Positions 54,703 through 63,939 of a stretch of 64,000 bases of DNA are shown piece after piece (the first letter of the stretch is position 1; each line of letters opens with the position of its first letter). Source of the DNA: Maribacter sp. PR1. GTDB lineage: Bacteria > Bacteroidota > Bacteroidia > Flavobacteriales > Flavobacteriaceae. Location: contig NZ_JAQPCG010000002.1 in assembly GCF_028464145.1 (NCBI RefSeq), positions 248,001 through 312,000 on the forward strand, read 5' to 3'. The notes under the pieces were generated by a model that worked only from the letters and a program-made list of their open reading frames with translations, searched no databases and had not been told where the DNA came from. A program made the position numbers and the translations under genes.

Positions 54703-55464
54703 TTAAAAATCTTTTAATAGTTTAAGTTGGTTTACTGGCATCCAACCTGTTTTGCCATCAGCAAGTCTAATTTTGGTGTAATTGTTTAAACTATCCACTA
54801 CATTAACCTTGGTGCCGGAATGTAAAACAAAAATTTCATCACTGGCTTCATTGGGTTCTGAACTTACAGTTACTTCATCAGCAAAGATTATGGCGGGATT
54901 GTCCGAGGTAAAAGAACTCATCTCAATTGAAGCGAAAACAATAAAAACTACACATAGAAACAGCGCTATAATGCTACTAATAAATGCAAGTCGTTTTTTT
55001 GTGGAATATTGAAAATAGTAAAAAGCGATATATAAAATAACAAAAAGCAGCATACAAAGAACACTAGCATAAGCCCATTCGTCAAAAGTAAGTGAGGAAG
55101 TGATACTTTTGTATATCCTTGAAAACCCAGTTTTTGGCAAAGTTTCTATAGCATCAAGTGTCATATTTTGGGCATAACCTAAATTGGTTTTTACTTCTGG
55201 GTCATCTGGATTTAGCAAAAGGGATTTCTCATAGAAATAGATACTCTCAGGAATTTCATTTAACTTGTAATACGCATTGCCCAAGTTATAGTATAATGCT
55301 GCCGAGTGTTCATTACTTTCCAATATGGAGTTATATAGGTCTATAGCTTTTTCGTAATTTCCATTGTTGTAGGCTTCGGTGGCCTCATCAAAAAGGACAT
55401 CATTCTGGGCACTCGAAATGAATCCCATTAGCAAACCAAGTAGTAGTATTAATTTTTTCAACAT
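54703..55464 (-). CDS. batE: BatE, TPR and SH3-like protein
   Basis: The last gene of the bat (aerotolerance) operon. A signal peptide (about 1-19), a tetratricopeptide block (about 25-105, with EAYNNGNYEKAIDLY and YYNLGNAYYKLNEIPESI), two membrane helices near 130-175 and a C-terminal bacterial SH3-like domain (about 190-250, GTKVNVVDSLNNYTKIRLADGKTGW in pieces). The order matches BatE of Bacteroidota. It lies 2 nt after batD. The molecular role of the Bat complex is not well defined; it is thought to protect or assemble envelope proteins. Confidence 0.88.
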   Translation of the reverse strand: MLKKLILLLGLLMGFISSAQNDVLFDEATEAYNNGNYEKAIDLYNSILESNEHSAALYYNLGNAYYKLNEIPESIYFYEKSLLLNPDDPEVKTNLGYAQNMTLDAIETLPKTGFSRIYKSITSSLTFDEWAYASVLCMLLFVILYIAFYYFQYSTKKRLAFISSIIALFLCVVFIVFASIEMSSFTSDNPAIIFADEVTVSSEPNEASDEIFVLHSGTKVNVVDSLNNYTKIRLADGKTGWMPVNQLKLLKDF

Positions 55465-55466
55465 GG

Positions 55467-57248
55467 TTATAATTGTTTATCCATTAATGAAATGACCTCA
55501 CTTGCCTTATCATAATCCCTTTGCATTTCCACCTTTGAGAATGGACTATATCTTGCAGCTTCACAATTTTGCAATAGACCTAAGAATTCGTTTACTGTTG
55601 ATTCTTCGATTCCCTTTTTTAATAATAATTCTGAAATTTTATCCTTGCTAAACTCTGAAGTTTCAATCTTTAGTTTTGCTTTAAGATAGTTATGTAAGGC
55701 TCTTTCGAGAGCAACATAGAAAGCCTCCTTATTTCCTAGCTCCTTCCTCGCAGCTGAAAGATATTTTTTGGCCAATTTATTGGCTCGCTTTACTTTGTTA
55801 CCTACAACATCTTCGGCAATGGCATCCCTTTTCTTTCTAAGAAATATAGCCAAAGGAATCAAAAGTAAAGGACCAAATAGCAACCAATAATACCTAGCGG
55901 AACCAAAGAAATAAGAGGTCCCTTTTTGTGCAAGGTTCGGTGATAATTTTATAAAATTGAATTGATTGCCATTGGTTACCACTTGCTGTTTGCTTGACTG
56001 TCCAACAATAGGATCGGTTAAGTTACCTCCATTTGTTGGCCCCTCAAGAACATTGATCAAAACCTCCTCAGAATTCAGGGATTCATATTTTTCGGTCTTT
56101 GGATTAAAAAAACTGAAGGAAATGGATGGTATAGGATATTTCCCCCTAAAAGCAGGAACTATGGTATAACTGTTGCTAACTTTTCCCTGCATTCCACCGA
56201 GATTTGTTCTTACCTCTTCAGTAAATTCTGGTTCATAAACCTCCAAAGCGCTTGGAAGTTCTGGTTCTGGGAGTTTAAAAAGTTTTAGATTTCCTTTACC
56301 GCTAACTTCAACAATAGCCTGAAGCGATTCCGTTGCATTAAGGCTAGTTTTAGAAGTGTTTACGGAAAATTCAAAATCTCCAACGGCACCTGTGAAATCC
56401 GCAGGTTGGTTGGCAACAGGTAAACTTTTCACATTGATTACCCTATTTCCGGCGGAAACAGTTTTATTAGTTTGTGAATAAATTCTACCTCCAAAAAAAT
56501 CCCTTTGCCTTGTGGGCACATCAACCGTAACATCCAAGGAAAGCGGTTCTATTTCCAATTTACCCGCTTTTTGAGGGTAGAGAACCACCCTTTTTAGGAC
56601 CACATAACGGTAGGGTTTGCCTTGGTAGGTCCCATTTTGTGCCGAAAGTCTGGAAACCTTAATATCCTGACTCCAAAAATTATTGTATTTAGGGTTATCC
56701 AAGGGTTGATAATTGGATACGCTGATATTAGGGCTTACGTATAGTTTATAAACAACACTAATGGCCTCGTTTAAATAGGGGTTTGTCTTGGAAACTTCTG
56801 CAACTAAATGTAGATTTTCGTCCGCCACATCGTCTGCGGTCATCTCATCACTAGGTTTATCAACCGCAGCTGTAACTTCGATTTCTTTCGGTAAAGACTT
56901 ATACGTTTTGCCTTCTATAACTATAGTGGCCTGCTGAATGGTGAATTTACCCTGTGCTGTTGGCGCTAAGGTGTAAGAATATGTTTTAGAGTAGCTTCTA
57001 ACTCCGTTGATCCAGGAGGAACTAATGGATTGGGAAGGTCCCATGAGCACTCTAAAACCGTTAAAATCCGGGGGATTAAAGTTGTCCCCGTCTTTATTCA
57101 TTGTAAAGTCTACTCGAAGACGCTCATTAAGGCCAAGTTTTGGTTTGCTTAATTTCATTTCAAAGGTGACCGCTTCCTCTTCCTGTCCTCGCAGGAGGAT
57201 GGAAAAGAGAAATAATGGAACCAGAAAAATAAACTTTTTAGACATCAT
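55467..57248 (-). CDS. batD: BatD, oxygen-tolerance envelope protein
   Basis: A secreted and membrane-anchored protein of 593 residues. Signal peptide (about 1-21), several immunoglobulin-like beta domains beginning FEMKLSKPKLGLNERLRVDF, and one membrane helix near 450-470 (YYWLLFGPLLLIPLAIFL). A cytoplasmic helical tail follows (about 475-593). This is the usual BatD layout. It sits between batC and batE with a 6-nt gap to batC. It is probably the periplasm-facing part of the Bat assembly that works with MoxR and the VWA proteins. Confidence 0.9.
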   Translation of the reverse strand: MMSKKFIFLVPLFLFSILLRGQEEEAVTFEMKLSKPKLGLNERLRVDFTMNKDGDNFNPPDFNGFRVLMGPSQSISSSWINGVRSYSKTYSYTLAPTAQGKFTIQQATIVIEGKTYKSLPKEIEVTAAVDKPSDEMTADDVADENLHLVAEVSKTNPYLNEAISVVYKLYVSPNISVSNYQPLDNPKYNNFWSQDIKVSRLSAQNGTYQGKPYRYVVLKRVVLYPQKAGKLEIEPLSLDVTVDVPTRQRDFFGGRIYSQTNKTVSAGNRVINVKSLPVANQPADFTGAVGDFEFSVNTSKTSLNATESLQAIVEVSGKGNLKLFKLPEPELPSALEVYEPEFTEEVRTNLGGMQGKVSNSYTIVPAFRGKYPIPSISFSFFNPKTEKYESLNSEEVLINVLEGPTNGGNLTDPIVGQSSKQQVVTNGNQFNFIKLSPNLAQKGTSYFFGSARYYWLLFGPLLLIPLAIFLRKKRDAIAEDVVGNKVKRANKLAKKYLSAARKELGNKEAFYVALERALHNYLKAKLKIETSEFSKDKISELLLKKGIEESTVNEFLGLLQNCEAARYSPFSKVEMQRDYDKASEVISLMDKQL

Positions 57249-57254
57249 GCGTTT

Positions 57255-58103
57255 TTACCAATCTTTTTCATTTTTGACTTTCGCGCCTTTTACTTTTTTG
57301 GCGTCTATTTTTTCTTGAACTTGTTTCTCTGCGTTTTGCATGGCCCTTAAGAGATTTTCCACTTGCTGTTTAGAAAGTTGGTTGGGTTTCCGCTGAGGCT
57401 GGTCTTGAGGTTGGTCTCCTTGCTCCGGTTTTTTCTTTTGTTCTTCTTTTTGATCTCCGTCACCCTCCTTGTTTTCATCTTTCTTTTCATCACCTTGATC
57501 TCCCTGGTCCCCTTGGTCTTTCTTATCTTGGTTTTGATCGTCTTTATTGTCCCCTTCCTTGTCTTGATCTTGGTCTTTTTTATCCTGTTGATCCTGCTGA
57601 TCTTTGTTCTCGTCGTTTTTATCCTTGTTTTCTTCCTCCTCTTTTTTCTGCATTTCTTTGGCCAAGGCAAGATTGTATCTTGTTTCGTCGTCGGTTGGGT
57701 CGTTTCTAAGGGCTTCCTTATAAGCTTCAATAGCTTTAGGATATTCCTTGCGCTTCATAAACACATTGCCCATATTATGATAGGCTTTATGCTTTTCCTC
57801 TTTGGATGATGTAGCTTCTCCTGCTTCCTTAAATCTGCCAAATGCTTCGCTATACGTTTCTTGGTTATAATAGGCAGTACCCAAATTATATGGGGCAGCC
57901 GCATTCTCAGGACTCTCCGCAATCGCTTTTCTATAATCTACTTCGGCCTGAACAAAATTATTTTCTGACAGGTTTTTGTTGCCATCCCAAGTGAGGTTTG
58001 TAGAGTTCTTCAGCGCTTTTGCTTTTTCTTTTACATCTTCTTCTTGTGCTACTATGAAAGTGGAAATGAATAGGAGTAAAAATGTTGTAATCAGTTTTCT
58101 CAT
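57255..58103 (-). CDS. batC: BatC, TPR protein with Lys/Asp/Gln-rich tail
   Basis: A signal peptide (about 1-19) is followed by three tetratricopeptide repeats (about 50-145: EVDYRKAIAESPENAAAPYN-type, YYNQETYSEAFGRF, FMKRKEYPKAIEAY). A low-complexity tail of about 100 residues made nearly only of D, K, Q, E, N and G comes next (about 150-250), then a short helix and the conserved-looking end. This tail is common in BatC proteins of this lineage. It is 1 nt from batB. The antisense strand of the tail looks like a hydrophobic frame, but that is a composition artefact. Confidence 0.9.
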   Translation of the reverse strand: MRKLITTFLLLFISTFIVAQEEDVKEKAKALKNSTNLTWDGNKNLSENNFVQAEVDYRKAIAESPENAAAPYNLGTAYYNQETYSEAFGRFKEAGEATSSKEEKHKAYHNMGNVFMKRKEYPKAIEAYKEALRNDPTDDETRYNLALAKEMQKKEEEENKDKNDENKDQQDQQDKKDQDQDKEGDNKDDQNQDKKDQGDQGDQGDEKKDENKEGDGDQKEEQKKKPEQGDQPQDQPQRKPNQLSKQQVENLLRAMQNAEKQVQEKIDAKKVKGAKVKNEKDW

Positions 58104-58104
58104 T

Positions 58105-59151
58105 TTATTCCGGATGTTTATCGTTAAACAAATTAAGCCGCTTCAACCATTTTGTCTTCCGGTCCAAGATAAAGATTTCCAAAAATAGGAACAATAAGCC
58201 AGCTCCCAGAAACCATTGAAATTGGTCTTTATATTCCGCAAATTGTTTGGCTTCAAACTCTTTCTTATCCATTTGAAGCAGCTCCTCCTTTATAAACTCT
58301 ACAGCGGCATCTGTGTTGGAGCCATCGATATATTGTCCGTTGCCCTCGTCGGATATTTCCATGAGGACATCTTGGTTTAACTTGGTAATGACCGTAAGGC
58401 CTTGGGCATCCTTTTTCAAGGATTCCATAATACCGTTTCTTTTTATAGGGATAACAGATCCTTTTGGGGTTCCTACCCCAATGGTATAAATAGTAATACC
58501 TTCCTCAACGGCTTCTTCTACCGAACTCATGGTCGATTCTTCAGAATGATCCTCACCATCCGAAATTATAAATAGCACCCTATTGGTCTGTTCCTCATCG
58601 TCATAAAAAGTTGTAGCCAATTCTATGGCCTCATTGATAGCTGTTCCTTGTGAGGTAAGCATATCCGTGTTCATACTTTGCAAAAACATTTTGGCGGCGC
58701 CATAATCGGTGGTAATAGGTAATTGTGGAAAGGCTTGACCAGCATAAGCTATAATTCCTATACGGTCACTGGCCAATTGATTAATGATTTCTGAAACCAA
58801 TCGTTTTGCCTTTTCCAACCTATTTGGTGCAATGTCTTCTGCCAACATACTTTTGGAAACGTCCACGGCAAACACTATGTCCACTCCTTCCCGCTTTACA
58901 GTTTCAAGTTTGGTGCCTATTTTAGGGTTAACGAGGCCCATAATTAATCCGGAAAGCCCCAAGAGGAAGAAAATGAGTTTTAGAGTGCCTTTATAGTATG
59001 ATCTAGTAGGGGTCAATCGTTTTAACAAGAAGCTATCACCAAACTTCTTTTGTGTTCTTTTTTTCCAAATAAGGAGGAACAGGTACAAGACTATGAGCAC
59101 CGGTATGGTGAACAATAAATAAAAATATATTTTCTCGTCGAATTGAATCAT
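58105..59151 (-). CDS. batB: BatB, von Willebrand factor A membrane protein
   Basis: A VWA-domain protein of 348 residues with membrane helices at about 8-28 and 58-75 and near the C-terminus (WFLGAGLLFLFLEIFIL, about 312-330). The metal-ion-dependent adhesion site is VDVSKSML in FAVDVSKSMLAED, with the threonine in TSQGTAI and the aspartate in IISDGEDHSEES. It would sit in the inner membrane with the VWA domain in the periplasm or cytoplasm. It is paralogous to BatA, which is encoded 3 nt upstream. The pair is the core of the Bat operon. Confidence 0.93.
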   Translation of the reverse strand: MIQFDEKIYFYLLFTIPVLIVLYLFLLIWKKRTQKKFGDSFLLKRLTPTRSYYKGTLKLIFFLLGLSGLIMGLVNPKIGTKLETVKREGVDIVFAVDVSKSMLAEDIAPNRLEKAKRLVSEIINQLASDRIGIIAYAGQAFPQLPITTDYGAAKMFLQSMNTDMLTSQGTAINEAIELATTFYDDEEQTNRVLFIISDGEDHSEESTMSSVEEAVEEGITIYTIGVGTPKGSVIPIKRNGIMESLKKDAQGLTVITKLNQDVLMEISDEGNGQYIDGSNTDAAVEFIKEELLQMDKKEFEAKQFAEYKDQFQWFLGAGLLFLFLEIFILDRKTKWLKRLNLFNDKHPE

Positions 59152-59154
59152 GTT

Positions 59155-60153
59155 CTAAATAAAGCTTCTAAATAAGGTGTTTCTCAAAATCCATTCCAAA
59201 AGGAGTAGGGCACCGGCAATTAAAATCCAAGGCCTAAACTTCTCCTCATAGCGGTAATATTTGAATTCCTCTATATCCGTTTTTTCCAATTTGTTTATTT
59301 CGTCATAAATTTCTTCCAAAGTTTCATTATCCGTGGCCCTAAAATATTTTCCTCCCGTTACATCGGAGATGCTTTTCAATAGGTCTTCATCGATTTCTAC
59401 TTGTCGCATTCCATATCTAAATGAACCATCTGCGTTGTAGGCAATGGGGGAAAGGGCATTTCCATTGGTTCCCAAGCCAATGGTATAAGTTTTAATATCG
59501 AACTCAATAGCAAGATCTGCTGCCGTTTGTGGTTCAATAAACCCGGAGTTGTTTACACCATCCGTCAATAAAATAATAATTTTACTCTTAGCCTTACTTT
59601 CCTTTAATCTATTTACGGAGGTGGCTAATCCCATACCAATGGCGGTACCATCCTCTAACTGACCATATGTAATCTCCCTTAGAGCATTTAAAACAATATT
59701 TTTATCGGTAGTAACGGGTGTTTTTGTATATCCTTCACCAGCATAAGCCACGAGTCCAATACGATCGTTAGGCCTCTTTTTTATAAAATCTGCAGCCACT
59801 TCCTTAAGGGCCGAAAGGCGGTTTGGCTTAAGATCTCTAGCCAACATACTCGAGGAAACATCGATAGCCATAACAATATCGATTCCTCTTGTGGTTTTGG
59901 TGCGCGTAGAAATATCTTCTGTTTGTGGTCTGGCCATCGCCACGATAATGGCGCTTAACGCCAAAAGCCTTAAAATGAATAGCCCAGGTTTTAGCTTTGG
60001 CAAAAAACTTTTATGTTGAAAACTCTTTACTGTTGCAATCTTAAGGGCCGCGGTTTCTTCTTTTCGTTTAAATATATACCAAAGTATCGCTAATGGCAGT
60101 AGAAGAAAAAGCCAAAAGAAATCCGGATTTGCAAATGATATATTTTCTAACAT
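59155..60153 (-). CDS. batA: BatA, von Willebrand factor A membrane protein
   Basis: A VWA-domain protein of 332 residues with helices near 10-26 and 55-75 and a C-terminal helix near 310-328. The metal site is intact: AIDVSSSMLARD, threonine in EDGTAIGMG and LLTDGVNNSG. The layout is as in Bacteroidota BatA. It overlaps the upstream 553-residue gene by 1 nt (ATG/TAA sharing), so translation is coupled. It works with MoxR, an AAA+ ATPase thought to remodel VWA proteins. Confidence 0.93.
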   Translation of the reverse strand: MLENISFANPDFFWLFLLLPLAILWYIFKRKEETAALKIATVKSFQHKSFLPKLKPGLFILRLLALSAIIVAMARPQTEDISTRTKTTRGIDIVMAIDVSSSMLARDLKPNRLSALKEVAADFIKKRPNDRIGLVAYAGEGYTKTPVTTDKNIVLNALREITYGQLEDGTAIGMGLATSVNRLKESKAKSKIIILLTDGVNNSGFIEPQTAADLAIEFDIKTYTIGLGTNGNALSPIAYNADGSFRYGMRQVEIDEDLLKSISDVTGGKYFRATDNETLEEIYDEINKLEKTDIEEFKYYRYEEKFRPWILIAGALLLLEWILRNTLFRSFI

Positions 60154-61814
60154 TAAACTTCTGTTTTTACCTCAACACTGGATAAGATTCTCTCCACTAT
60201 TTCCTGTGCGTATGTATCATCATCTAACCATGTAAGGATAACATTTTGTTGGAAACCTTTTCCGCCAAAAAGTAATACCGTGTATTGCCCCTTGACCAAT
60301 TCGTCTGAATCGGGTATTGCAAAATCTCCACTACCATAGACTTTTAACCCTTTTACGCCACTCACGGTTGTAAACTCCTCCTGTTTGGTAATTATGTTTT
60401 TTGTGCCTTGCGATTCAAACCCCTCTATAATTTGTTCTACCGACTGTTCAAACGCGGCTTCGACATCTTGGTTCATTGTTATTGAAGTCGTTGCCACCGT
60501 AAATAAACCGATAGGGCTATGATAACCAAAGGCTTGAATATCCTGGATATTTGCTTTGGCCTCTGGTGGTAGTTTTACCTCTTGCCTAACCAAAACCTGT
60601 GGAGTTTCGAGAATTATTGGGGGATAGCCATAAGAACTGGAAATCCAATCACCTTCCAATAATTCTTTGGTGGGATGTCCCAGTACCGTATCTTTAAGAT
60701 AGGTGAAGCCAAATTTGAATCCTGCGACGAGTATTCCCAATACGATAACACCCGCCAGGGTAGATAAGCCAATAATAAGTTTCTTTTTTTGCTTTCTTCG
60801 ATCTAGTTCCTCCAAATATTCCGCTTGCTGCATTAATTCTTCTTCGGTAGGTTCCGGTAATGCATCATGGGTTCTAACTACAATTTGCTCAACCAATTTT
60901 CGGTCCTGTTCAGCGACAGAGGTAGAAGGCTTGGTTCTCGCAAATTTGACCAAATCTGCCGTTTGCAAGATATTCTTGAATTGTTGTATGGTATCTTGAT
61001 CTAATTCCAACTCTCCAGAATCACTTAAAAGTTCCAGTTTTTCAATCAATTGACCTGTAGTGCTCTCCAATGCGGATACATGGGCATCTTCCTCTAAATA
61101 AGAGCGAACGATAGTGGTAAGCTCGGAATAATACTCCTTGAACTCGTCCTGAATCAGATATTTCGAGTTTTCCAGTCGTTTTAACTCTAACAGGGCTCTA
61201 TCATATGGGGGCAATAACGCTTCCTTTTCTTCTTGTGTCAAAGGTTTTTTACGAATAAAGAACCAGTAAACCAATCCACCAAGGAGGAACAGAACCAATA
61301 AACCGATCACTGCATATCTCCACCAATCCGTAAAACTTTTATCCACATTGATCAATGGTTTTATGTCGTACATTTTTTGGGCGACCGTGTCCACGGGAAC
61401 GGTTTCAACGTTGATCATCATGGAGTCCGTAAAATAACCTAAGCCATTAATCTCTATTCTTTGTGTTGGTAACTTATAGGAGCCCGAATCGAATTGGGTA
61501 AGCGCATAAATTTTTTGAAGTGTAAGCCTATCTTGTTTTTTGGTGGTATCGGTAGCAAATGCTTCCACGGTTTCTAAGGGAGAAAATGTTTGCCCCTCAG
61601 GGAAGATAACCTGGTCCGTAGAATCGACTTCAACCAAAACCTTCCAATTAATCTGCTCTCCAATTTTTATAAAGGTGGTATCCACCGACGTGGAAATTTT
61701 GGGCTGGTCCTGTGCAGTGCCAATTAAGCAGCATAAAAAAAGACAAAAAGCAATAGCATACTTTGCCCGAGACAAAATCGCAATATGTTTACCGTCTATC
61801 CTTTGCATTTTCAC
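60153..61814 (-). CDS. Bat-operon membrane protein, BatD-like, 553 aa
   Basis: Signal peptide (about 14-34) and a beta-sandwich domain of BatD type (about 37-150, with DTTFIKIGEQINWKVLVEVDS). A membrane helix follows at about 168-188 and a helical cytoplasmic domain (about 195-320) with ALLPPYDRALLELKRLENSK. A second helix near 345-365 precedes a C-terminal domain with VEAAFEQSVEQIIEGFESQ. Such proteins stand between the DUF58 gene and batA in Flavobacteriaceae. The gene overlaps the DUF58 gene by 1 nt. The exact role is unknown; it probably scaffolds the VWA proteins. Confidence 0.8.
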   Translation of the reverse strand: MKMQRIDGKHIAILSRAKYAIAFCLFLCCLIGTAQDQPKISTSVDTTFIKIGEQINWKVLVEVDSTDQVIFPEGQTFSPLETVEAFATDTTKKQDRLTLQKIYALTQFDSGSYKLPTQRIEINGLGYFTDSMMINVETVPVDTVAQKMYDIKPLINVDKSFTDWWRYAVIGLLVLFLLGGLVYWFFIRKKPLTQEEKEALLPPYDRALLELKRLENSKYLIQDEFKEYYSELTTIVRSYLEEDAHVSALESTTGQLIEKLELLSDSGELELDQDTIQQFKNILQTADLVKFARTKPSTSVAEQDRKLVEQIVVRTHDALPEPTEEELMQQAEYLEELDRRKQKKKLIIGLSTLAGVIVLGILVAGFKFGFTYLKDTVLGHPTKELLEGDWISSSYGYPPIILETPQVLVRQEVKLPPEAKANIQDIQAFGYHSPIGLFTVATTSITMNQDVEAAFEQSVEQIIEGFESQGTKNIITKQEEFTTVSGVKGLKVYGSGDFAIPDSDELVKGQYTVLLFGGKGFQQNVILTWLDDDTYAQEIVERILSSVEVKTEV

Positions 61815-62680
61815 TATCCTCTTCTTTTAAAATATCCCAAAAGCTTTTTCACATAGCTTTCATCTACCCTACAGTCCAATACTCCGCAACCCGATTTTGT
61901 AAAGGTTTCCTTGAAATAATTGACCCGTTCCCTGTAAAAATCAGTATAGGAATTACGGACTTTTCTAGATTGTGTATTGACCAATTGCAGCGCACCTGTT
62001 TCGGCATCCATCATTTGTACAACACCAAGGTTTGGAATCTCTTCCTCACGTTCATCATAAACCCTAATTCCCGTTACATCGTGCTTATTACCTGTGATTT
62101 TTAAGGTTTTCTCGTAATCGGAAGCAATAAAGTCGGACAAGACAAATACTATCGCCTTCTTTTTCATAACATTGGTAAGGTATTTCAGAGCCTCCGCAAC
62201 ATCAGTTTTATTACTATTGGGCTTAAATTCCAACAACTCTCTTATAATTCGGAGCACATGGGTCTTACCTTTTTTGGGAGGTATAAATAGTTCTACTTCG
62301 TCGGAAAACAGAATAACACCTACCTTGTCATTATTTTGTAGCGCACTAAAGGCAAGAGTCGCCGAAATTTCTGTTACAATTTCGTTTTTAAATTGATTCT
62401 TAGTACCAAAGAATTCGGAACCACTAACATCTACCATGAGCATCATGGTCAATTCCCGCTCTTCTTCAAAGACTTTTACATAGGGTTCGTTATATCTTGC
62501 GGTAACGTTCCAATCAATGCTACGGACGTCGTCTCCAAATTGATATTGTCTTACCTCACTAAATGTCATTCCCCTACCCTTGAACGTAGAATGATATTCC
62601 CCACCAAAAATATGGTCGGACAGACGTCGCGTCTTAATTTCAATCTTACGAACTTTTTTGAGTAATTCTTTGGTATCCAT
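61814..62680 (-). CDS. DUF58 VWA-like protein
   Basis: A cytoplasmic protein of 288 residues in the DUF58 family, which is the usual companion of MoxR ATPases. It starts with a helical DTKELLKKVRKIEIKTRR region, then the family signature GRGMTFSEVRQYQFGDDVRSIDW (described in parts: SEVRQYQ and GDDVRSIDWNVTAR). A VWA-like core follows with MMLMVDVSGSE and FVLSDF. No membrane helix is seen. It lies 100 nt downstream of moxR and overlaps the next gene by 1 nt. Confidence 0.92.
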   Translation of the reverse strand: MDTKELLKKVRKIEIKTRRLSDHIFGGEYHSTFKGRGMTFSEVRQYQFGDDVRSIDWNVTARYNEPYVKVFEEERELTMMLMVDVSGSEFFGTKNQFKNEIVTEISATLAFSALQNNDKVGVILFSDEVELFIPPKKGKTHVLRIIRELLEFKPNSNKTDVAEALKYLTNVMKKKAIVFVLSDFIASDYEKTLKITGNKHDVTGIRVYDEREEEIPNLGVVQMMDAETGALQLVNTQSRKVRNSYTDFYRERVNYFKETFTKSGCGVLDCRVDESYVKKLLGYFKRRG

Positions 62681-62780
62681 TTTTTTCAGTAAACAGTAAT
62701 TAGTGAGCAGCGATCAACAACAAAATCATTATTCTCTTTAGATTGAAAAATGAATTCTTAAGTGAAAACCGTGAACTGAT

Positions 62781-63782
62781 TTATGGTACTTCTATTTCGT
62801 TTACAATCTTATTAATAATTTCCTCAGAAGTAATATTTTCGGCTTCGGCCTCATAGGTGATGCCCACTCTATGTCGTAAAACATCATGAACGATGGCCCT
62901 TACATCTTCTGGAACCACATACCCCCTGCGCTTAATAAAAGCATAACATTTTGCAGCAATACCCAAATTGATACTACCACGAGGAGAAGCTCCAAAACTG
63001 ATAAGCGGTTTAAGGTTTTCTAGGTTATATTTTTCAGGATACCTCGTGGCAAAAATGATATCAAGAATATATTTTTCAATTTTTTCGTCCATATAAACTT
63101 CACGTACTGCCTTTTGCGCGCTTAGGATTTGTTTTAACGAAACTACGGGTTTAACTGTTTCATACGCCCCCAAAAGATTCTGACGCATTATCAATTGCTC
63201 CTCATTCATTTTTGGATAATCGATAACGGTTTTTAACATAAATCGATCAACTTGAGCTTCCGGCAGGGGATAGGTGCCTTCCTGTTCCACAGGGTTTTGT
63301 GTAGCCATAACCAAAAAAGGCTTATCCAGGATAAATGTTTCGTCACCAATGGTCACCTGCTTTTCTTGCATCGCCTCCAATAAGGCGGATTGCACTTTGG
63401 CAGGTGCCCTGTTAATTTCATCGGCTAGAACAAAATTGGCGAAAATGGGACCTTTTTTTATGGAGAAGTCATTTTCTTTCATATTATAAATAAGAGTTCC
63501 TACGACATCTGCAGGTAAAAGATCCGGTGTAAACTGAATTCTGCTGAAACTCCCCTTAACGGCTTTGGCCAAAGTATTGATTGCTAAGGTTTTTGCTAGT
63601 CCAGGAACCCCTTCCAATAAGATATGTCCTTGGCCCAATAGCCCTATCAATAATCTTTCTACCATGTGTTTTTGACCCACAATAACCTTGTTCATTTCCA
63701 GAACAAGTAAATCTATAAATGCACTTTCCTGAGCTATCTTCTCATTGACCGCATTTATGTCTACAGTTGTATTTTCTTCCAT
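62781..63782 (-). CDS. moxR: MoxR-family AAA+ ATPase
   Basis: The first gene of the bat operon and its ATPase. Walker A is GVPGLAKT at residues 58-65, Walker B is FVLADEINRAP, sensor 1 is in ATQNPVEQEGTYPLPEAQ and the arginine-finger segment is QVDRF. The C-terminal lid has FGASPRGSINL. At 333 residues it has the typical length. MoxR proteins act as chaperone-like motors on VWA proteins, here the DUF58, BatA and BatB products. A promoter lies about 20-50 nt upstream of the ATG. Confidence 0.95.
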   Translation of the reverse strand: MEENTTVDINAVNEKIAQESAFIDLLVLEMNKVIVGQKHMVERLLIGLLGQGHILLEGVPGLAKTLAINTLAKAVKGSFSRIQFTPDLLPADVVGTLIYNMKENDFSIKKGPIFANFVLADEINRAPAKVQSALLEAMQEKQVTIGDETFILDKPFLVMATQNPVEQEGTYPLPEAQVDRFMLKTVIDYPKMNEEQLIMRQNLLGAYETVKPVVSLKQILSAQKAVREVYMDEKIEKYILDIIFATRYPEKYNLENLKPLISFGASPRGSINLGIAAKCYAFIKRRGYVVPEDVRAIVHDVLRHRVGITYEAEAENITSEEIINKIVNEIEVP

Positions 63783-63801
63783 GTATTAGGTAATATTTTC
63801 C

Positions 63802-63833
63802 GAAATTTAGCTAAAAAATTAACAGTTGTGCAA
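63802..63833 (-). promoter_or_regulatory. Probable promoter of the moxR-bat operon
   Basis: On the minus strand TTG (63831-63833) and TAAATTTC (63802-63809) are 21 nt apart; the -7 box differs from TAnnTTTG only at the last base. Confidence 0.55.
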
Positions 63834-63892
63834 ATTGAAAATTAATTAGTTGAGTAGCTGTTAATGATAGGTTAAAAAAAGCCTCAATGCCC

Positions 63893-63900
63893 TATTTTTG
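63893..63900 (+). promoter_or_regulatory. -7 promoter box before the terminal partial gene
   Basis: TATTTTTG is a full match to TAnnTTTG, 39 nt before the ATG of the aldo/keto reductase-like gene. Confidence 0.5.
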
Positions 63901-63939
63901 TGAAGTATTTAAGGTATTTCTTTTTAATTTAACTTCCTT

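Noticed and set aside
57363-57809. A 148-codon, very hydrophobic open frame on the plus strand opposite batC
   Set aside because: It is the complement of the Lys/Asp/Gln-rich tail of batC; the hydrophobicity follows from that composition and there is no independent support for a gene.
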